A stretch of DNA of 7,585 nucleotides. It comes from Bacillota bacterium. Lineage in GTDB: Bacteria > Bacillota > Clostridia > Acetivibrionales > DSM-1351. The DNA lies in the NCBI GenBank assembly GCA_023417285.1, contig JAEZFR010000578.1, positions 1 to 7,585 on the forward strand. The letters are read 5' to 3'. The notes under the pieces were generated by a model. That model was not told where the DNA came from. It ran no database searches and was given only the letters and a program-made list of their open reading frames with translations. Both the position numbers and the translations under genes were made by a program. Position 1 is the first letter of the stretch; each line of letters begins with the position of its first letter. Shown here in pieces: positions 7,472 through 7,585 of the stretch.

Positions 7472-7585
7472 AAAAGTAATAAGTAATATTGCTCCCATTA
7501 ATATAGATGAAGCTGCTGGAAAGTATACTGAGGAAGCTATTGAAGCTGTCAGGCTTTATAATAAAGCTATAGAAAACCTTCATAC
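7461..7585 (+). CDS. Unidentified gene, N-terminal part only
   Basis: ATG at 7461 lies inside the last codons of folC in another frame, 8 bases after a strong AAGGAG (7447-7452). The frame stays open for 41 codons to the window end, beginning MDLKKVISNIAPINIDEAAG and continuing with an acidic, helical, alanine-rich sequence. The RBS and 11-base overlap indicate translational coupling with folC. There is no signal peptide or membrane segment in the visible part. I do not recognise the family from this fragment. Confidence 0.7.
   Translation, partial: MDLKKVISNIAPINIDEAAGKYTEEAIEAVRLYNKAIENLH

Noticed and set aside
1..7585. Mobile element, CRISPR, defence system or phage signals
   Set aside because: There are no transposase or integrase motifs, no terminal inverted or spaced direct repeats, and all recognised genes are housekeeping or signalling genes.

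Overview
The window looks like ordinary chromosome of a low-GC Firmicute, most likely a member of the Clostridia. The reasons are AT-rich DNA, strong AGGAGG-type ribosome binding sites, a 909-residue SecA with a C-terminal zinc-binding tail, a YerC/TrpR-like regulator and an OmpR-type two-component system. All supported genes lie on the + strand. No rRNA, tRNA, CRISPR array, insertion sequence or phage gene is visible.

Layout. Positions 1-123 hold the last 40 codons of a YerC/YecD-type TrpR-like DNA-binding protein. Its stop overlaps by 4 bases the start of an unrecognised 139-residue membrane protein (120-539). After a 101-base gap comes secA (641-3370), the motor ATPase of the Sec secretion pathway. 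A strong hairpin (3442-3481) ends that unit. A promoter with an extended -10 (TATAAT at 3527-3532) precedes a sensory gene at 3626-5992, which is closed by a perfect 16-bp hairpin followed by a T run (6019-6076). A new promoter (6081-6109) then drives folC (6161-7471), the folate polyglutamation enzyme. A further unidentified gene starts 11 bases inside the end of folC (7461) and runs off the window.

The most interesting item is the sensory gene. It reads as one 788-residue protein made of a complete OmpR-family response regulator (receiver plus winged helix) followed directly by a complete membrane-spanning histidine kinase. Normally these are two adjacent genes. At the junction the DNA still carries the remains of a two-gene arrangement: a buried GGGAGG ribosome binding site, a GTG start 9 bases later, a run of seven A, and an out-of-frame TGA directly after the run. 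Adding one A (or a -1 slip on the run) gives both a 227-residue regulator ending at TGA and a kinase of about 565 residues starting at GTG. The fusion is therefore a genuine recent one-base deletion, a sequencing error in a homopolymer, or a slippage-controlled switch between fused and separate products. The sequence alone cannot decide which.

Functionally the rest is housekeeping: protein export (SecA), folate metabolism (FolC), and a probable envelope-sensing signal system sitting in its own transcription unit between them.
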